From assembly GCA_963720235.1 (NCBI GenBank), contig OY970389.1:5084001-5148000 (forward strand): a stretch of 64,000 nucleotides of DNA, read 5' to 3'. The position numbers and the translations under genes were made by a program. Below are positions 62,901 to 64,000 of the stretch, piece by piece (position 1 is the stretch's first letter; every line of letters begins with the position of its first letter). Source of the stretch: JACMLC01 sp963720235 (lineage in GTDB: Bacteria > Acidobacteriota > Blastocatellia > Pyrinomonadales > Pyrinomonadaceae). The notes beneath the pieces are model-generated. The model did no database searches. It saw only the letters and a program-made list of their open reading frames with translations, and was not told where the DNA came from.

Positions 62901-63492
62901 TCAATGGCAGGTCAACAATGGTCGTCGCATAACCGACAGAATCGCCCGTCCAAACCTGTCTGCCGAGCAGTGGATTTCCAGTGGCCTCTGGAATTATCGC
63001 TTGGATATAACCGCCGCCAACAAAAGTTGCTCCGGCTGCGAGAATATCCTGAAAGGCTCCGCCATTGACGCTGATTTCCAGCACTCCGCCATCGTAGCCA
63101 CGCCTGAATTCCGTGACATAGCTATGGCGGAAAGTTAAACGCGCGCGCGTATTGCCGAGCGTGATGTTAGGCGAAGTGACTTCGGATGAACCGGCGGTTG
63201 CAGGATTGCCTGTATAAAGCGCATTCGGCGGCGTGTCTGCCGAGACGGTTGTCGTCACAAAAAACTGATTGATGCCTGTGCGCGAAGTAGTCCAGCCCGC
63301 CGGAAGCGCAGGCGCATTCACCATGTCGAAGTTTTCCGAGAATCGAATTGTTGCAGGAACTATTTCGTCCTGTGCATGACTCGTTGTTTCCGTACGCAGA
63401 CCGGAGAACAGCATCATGAGCGAGAGACAAATAAAAATCAGAACAGAATTGATAATCACACGAAGACGAAAGACAACAGACATTTTTCTCAT
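59956..63492 (-). CDS. Exported multi-domain protein with P-domains and FG-GAP repeats
   Basis: 1178 residues. A signal peptide (hydrophobic core VIINSVLIFICLSLMMLFSGL) is followed by two immunoglobulin/jelly-roll-like repeats (ENFD....LP.GWTT... YDGGVLEISVNGGAFQDILAAG, twice), two proprotein-convertase P-domains (IPASGVAQPYPSEIQV...HVQVNLLNFSHTSPDDVDLMLVAPSGRKVVLMSDVGG and a second copy), two BACON-like domains (CPWEVSAQSDFLTINSSATG, ASCGWIGQSNSSWIQIT), and ~7 FG-GAP/VCBS-like repeats with calcium loops (DYDGDGKTDIAVFRDGNWYLLQSSDN). No protease domain is present, so the P-domains act as binding or folding units. It probably sits at the cell surface or is secreted. Confidence 0.85.
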   Translation of the reverse strand: MRKMSVVFRLRVIINSVLIFICLSLMMLFSGLRTETTSHAQDEIVPATIRFSENFDMVNAPALPAGWTTSRTGINQFFVTTTVSADTPPNALYTGNPATAGSSEVTSPNITLGNTRARLTFRHSYVTEFRRGYDGGVLEISVNGGAFQDILAAGATFVGGGYIQAIIPEATGNPLLGRQVWTGDSVGYATTIVDLPLSLANQSVRFRWLYGTNNSFDGIGWRIDRVLVEDLVPSVTRYQENFDVAPTLPPGWTTEQTDPVRSFRIQTENWYTQPNSIFAPAPAAAGTAAIISPTIKVGSNSPKLSFQHYYLTEQTDEGGVLEISINGGPFQDILAAGGSFAHGEYNDKITDQTNPLVNRKAWTGATLGFIITEVNLPPNAYRQNVRFKWIFATDAFILSIGWWIDSVRVTESLAGENLNAIAIPASGVAQPYPSEIQVANQEGLITHVQVNLLNFSHTSPDDVDLMLVAPSGRKVVLMSDVGGNNPVSNLSLSFEDEANSSLPDDAQLVSGNYRPANFEPADNFPTPAPVGPPTGNTLGVLDGSDANGAWQLFLVDDSGNNAGNINGGWSLDVQTSLSAVAIPESGTAQPYPAEFTVSGLPGAVSKVTVNLTNFSHTAPDDVDLLLVAPNGRRVVLMSDVGGNTEVGSLNLTIDDDAPLSLPDNEALASGVFKPTNFEPGDSFPAPAPQGEPNGTTLNAFFGSGPNGVWKLYVVDDTGGNFGSLAGSFSVTIQSSLGVCQFTLSHTVQAFPLAGGVGNFGITIPTGCPWEVSAQSDFLTINSSATGEGNATVNFSVAPNTDGPRSGRISIASGSLTRTFTVQQSSGCPLSTGQSSVNFGASGGTGNVPVMAGASCGWIGQSNSSWIQITSAQQIGNGNLTFTVQPNTTLAARTGTITVGPHQLVINQARVSAKRFDFDGDAKADLSVFRTANATWYVRASQSNSLLAMQFGIATDKLVPADYDGDGKTDIAVFRDGNWYLLQSSDNAFRAVQFGMAGDLPVPADYTGDGGDEIAFYRAGAWHIFNLANNQFQFVQFGISSDKPVPADFDGDGRTDIAIYRDGTWYWLRSSDNSLRAVQFGTASDKPVVGHYDGDGQADHAVYRGGVWYVLGSMQGFYAVQFGIANDVPVAADYDGDGRTDVAVFREGVWYVLQSSNNQLLSGQWGEASDKPVPATFVP

Positions 63493-63658
63493 ATCTTTGG
63501 ACTCGATAGAATGGTCAGCAGTTTGGGACGGTCACCAGCGATGGCCCAAGAGTAAAAGCCTCTTCGCGGCATTGTCAAGATTTTTGGGATGAAACCGGAG
63601 CAAGATATACGTTCGCTTCCGTTCTTTCTTTTGAGTTCACGGCCAGAGCAAGGCTTTG

Positions 63659-63751
63659 TCAGAACCGCCTGCGGTAGCGGGCGGGTCTTCGATATTCTCA
63701 AGCGGGCTTCTGCATTATCTCAAACCCGCACGCTACCGCAGGCGGTTCTGA
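63659..63751. repeat. 21-bp perfect inverted repeat
   Basis: TCAGAACCGCCTGCGGTAGCG at 63659-63679 and its exact complement at 63731-63751. Located between divergent genes, about 30 bases before the plus-strand gene at 63784. Confidence 0.85.
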
Positions 63752-63783
63752 CCTCCGCTATAAAATGAAGGAGCAAACGGAAG

Positions 63784-64000
63784 ATGAAAAGAACTAAGGC
63801 TCATATTCAAGACCGTTTCATTCTTTTATTTCTTTTATTATTAGCAATGAATCAAACTATGCACGGCCAGGAGAAAACCACTTCCGCGACAGAAGAAATT
63901 CCGACCGTCGCTTTCTGTGAAATGGTCAAAAATCCGAAGCTCTATTTTGATAAGACCGTGCGCCTGACGGCTATCTACAAGATGGCTACAGAAGCGCAAT
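63784..64000 (+). CDS. Secreted protein, N-terminal fragment
   Basis: The frame opens at ATG 63784 after GGAG and runs off the window end (72 codons seen). It starts with a signal peptide (FILLFLLLLAMNQTMHGQ), then EKTTSATEEIPTVAFCEMVKNPKLYFDKTVRLTAIYKMATEAQ. The start resembles a family of small exported proteins beginning with a conserved Cys and 'NP..Y..K.VR..A.Y' (common in Acidobacteriota, function unknown to me). Incomplete. Confidence 0.6.
   Translation, partial: MKRTKAHIQDRFILLFLLLLAMNQTMHGQEKTTSATEEIPTVAFCEMVKNPKLYFDKTVRLTAIYKMATEAQ

Overview
The window looks like a chromosomal segment of an Acidobacteriota bacterium, most likely of the Blastocatellia/Pyrinomonas type. This rests on gene content only: an Oar-like TonB receptor with a carboxypeptidase-regulatory domain, an ECF sigma factor coupled to a kinase-TPR protein, many FG-GAP 'WYILRSS..QWG' proteins, a giant RHS protein and inverted repeats whose arms are built of short tandem words. 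No rRNA, tRNA, CRISPR array or transposase gene was recognised.

Bases 1-7285 are the 3' edge of a contractile injection locus of the extracellular (eCIS) kind. It holds the end of a VgrG-like spike, a MORN-repeat protein, a PAAR-like DUF4280 tip, a SPOR-domain membrane protein, a DUF4157 'eCIS core' protein with HELWH, and then four consecutive putative cargo genes. All five of the last genes share a proline-rich N-terminal repeat (VAPPVYRPQ...VLQ.K), but their C-termini differ: HNH-like nuclease, an unknown GHYQPD domain, GNAT acetyltransferase and a cytidine-deaminase-like domain. Bases 7379-11727 carry a vWA (TerY-like) / PP2C phosphatase / degenerate-motif kinase triad plus a WD40 protein, probably the phospho-signalling module that goes with the injection system.

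Bases 11937-15734 are a heat-shock cluster dnaK-dnaJ-hspR (no grpE) with a near-consensus promoter whose -35 box is overlapped by a HAIR-like HspR operator. A TonB-dependent receptor follows (16008-19397). A minus-strand group comes next, with two FG-GAP exported proteins and an S74-chaperone fibre-like protein (19520-23984). Then come a frameshifted LytS-type histidine kinase and a divergent, intact LytTR regulator, and a 2290-residue RHS/YD protein with a C-terminal HExxH domain (26997-33869).

Bases 34303-37961 are AT-rich accessory DNA with orphan membrane genes and possible recombination-site remnants. Bases 37974-42535 encode a translationally coupled TIR-domain protein and nSTAND1 NTPase-TPR-SH3 protein, which resembles a conflict or defence operon. 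Bases 42771-55895 are mixed metabolic and hypothetical genes: SnoaL-like protein, cyclooxygenase-like haem protein, DUF5995 protein, an FG-GAP gene broken by an amber codon, GNAT, sarcosine-oxidase-like flavoprotein, DUF998, leucine-type dehydrogenase, methyltransferase and a ferritin-like diiron protein. Bases 56293-59501 hold an ECF sigma factor overlapping a kinase-TPR gene. The window ends with a 1178-residue exported P-domain/FG-GAP protein on the minus strand and the start of a secreted protein on the plus strand.

Several gene remnants occur: two copies of a TonB-receptor tail, a 47-bp dispersed repeat and a 26-bp tandem array with mini-palindromes. They suggest repeated local duplication and rearrangement.
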